From Streptomyces sp. YIM 98790 (lineage in GTDB: Bacteria > Actinomycetota > Actinomycetes > Streptomycetales > Streptomycetaceae): 54,160 nt of DNA. The stretch lies in assembly GCF_011421595.1 (NCBI RefSeq), contig NZ_WTLH01000012.1, positions 1 through 54,160 of the forward strand, given 5' to 3'. A program made the position numbers and the translations under genes. This document shows positions 53,601-54,160 of this stretch, piece by piece (the first letter of the stretch is position 1; every line of letters begins with the position of its first letter). The notes beneath the pieces were generated by a model, which saw nothing but the letters and a program-made list of their open reading frames with translations, did not search any database and was not told where the DNA came from.

Positions 53601-54160
53601 ATGGGGCGGGCTTCGGACTGGTCGCCGCTGGACATGGACAGCGATCCCACGCCCGGCGACCCCAGCCGTATCGAACAGCTGGGGAACAAGTTCACCACCT
53701 TCGCCGATGACGTCTACGACGCGCTGCAGAAGGTCCGCGCCCTGGGTGAGGACGGCACCCTGGCGGCGTTCGTGGGGGAGTCGGCGGATTCCTACCGGGA
53801 CAAGTTCGACAAGGTCCCGCCCAACCTCGAAAAACTCCACACCTCCTACGACCTGGCCGGACAGGCGCTGCTGACCTACGCGCCCAAGCTGGAGGACGCC
53901 CAGCGGGACGCCGACCAGGCCCTCACCGACGCCGAGGACGCCCGCGCGGAGCTGTCCACCGCCCAGTCCTGGCTGGAACGCGCCACCAGTTCGCTGGAGG
54001 ACGCGGAGGACGCCGCCGACCCGCCGGACGAGGAAGAGGTCTCCGCCGAGGTCCGCCGCGCCCTGGCCGACGCCCAGCTCGACGCCGGCAACGCCCAGAG
54101 CGCCGTCGACGACGCCCGCGAGAAGCTCAACGCCGCCATCGCCCTGGCCCAGCAGGCCAA
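53601..54160 (+). CDS. Putative T7SS-secreted (polymorphic toxin) protein, 3' truncated
   Basis: ATG 53601 follows GCGAGGGGC and opens a frame that runs off the window end (186 codons visible). The N-terminus (PGDPSRIEQLGNKFTTFADD, ALQKVRALGEDGTLAAFVGE, YRDKFDKVPPNLEKLHTSYD) resembles the helical targeting domain of putative ESX/type VII-secreted proteins of Streptomyces. It continues as a long Ala/Asp/Glu-rich coiled coil. In this class a variable toxin domain usually lies at the C-terminus, beyond the window. Immediately downstream of the exported nuclease-chitinase, but in its own unit. Confidence 0.75.
   Translation, partial: MGRASDWSPLDMDSDPTPGDPSRIEQLGNKFTTFADDVYDALQKVRALGEDGTLAAFVGESADSYRDKFDKVPPNLEKLHTSYDLAGQALLTYAPKLEDAQRDADQALTDAEDARAELSTAQSWLERATSSLEDAEDAADPPDEEEVSAEVRRALADAQLDAGNAQSAVDDAREKLNAAIALAQQA

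Noticed and set aside
1..54160. CRISPR array, insertion sequence or integrase
   Set aside because: No regularly spaced direct repeats and no transposase or recombinase motif were seen in any frame.

Overview
The window is very GC-rich DNA (about 70% over most of it). It has strong third-position G/C bias, many GTG and TTG starts, stop/start-coupled operons, DUF397/Scr1-type regulators and an ESX-type secreted-toxin N-terminus. Together these point to Streptomyces or a close actinomycete. No integrase, transposase, rRNA or CRISPR array was found. Family names come from motifs and remembered family features, not from database searches.

Layout. (1) 1-4269: the end of a lasso-type RiPP cluster (B2 leader peptidase, cut by the window edge), a tiny membrane protein, a DUF89 damage-control phosphatase, and a divergent pair made of a tautomerase-like/YHS protein and a TetR regulator with a palindrome between them. 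(2) 4560-12890 (+): a complete type II Wadjet operon, jetA-jetB-jetC-jetD, all overlapping by 4 bases. JetC is the SMC-like ATPase and JetD the Toprim nuclease subunit of this anti-plasmid system. (3) 12823-16440 (-): HsdM, a 2-TM miniprotein and a single-TRD HsdS, with no HsdR. HsdM has Lys where the catalytic Asn of NPPF is expected. (4) 16628-45012 (-): a full BREX type 2 (Pgl) set. pglY-pglZ-brxD-brxHI form a tightly coupled operon; pglX and pglW lie upstream on the same strand, and two cargo blocks interrupt the set. Block A (27225-30344) holds a NUDIX hydrolase, a winged-helix AlkZ-like protein and a B12-binding radical SAM enzyme. Block B (34735-40415) holds an Scr1/DUF5753 regulator with its DUF397 partner, a divergent mini-operon of small proteins, and a three-gene unit directly behind pglW: a HEPN protein with an Rx4H motif, a KGGVGR-variant ParA/MinD-like ATPase and a second P-loop ATPase. 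(5) 45660-45731: a degenerate tRNA-Thr(CGU)-like sequence with an intact 3' half, a plausible attachment-site scar at the edge of the island. (6) 46003-48497: MarR regulator, LLM flavin monooxygenase and FMN reductase, with a 16-bp palindrome in the divergent gap. (7) 48615-53321: one 1568-residue secreted protein with a CdtB-like nuclease, a catalytically eroded SGNH domain, FG-GAP repeats, a GH18 chitinase and a CBM5/12 domain. (8) 53601-end: the N-terminus of a predicted type VII-secreted protein.

Working together: regions 2-4 are a defence island of about 40 kb in which Wadjet (plasmids) and BREX-2 (phages) are physically joined. The two best candidates for undescribed biology are the HEPN/ParA-like/P-loop ATPase unit coupled to pglW, and the CdtB-pseudoSGNH-chitinase fusion, which looks like an exported weapon against a chitin-containing eukaryote.
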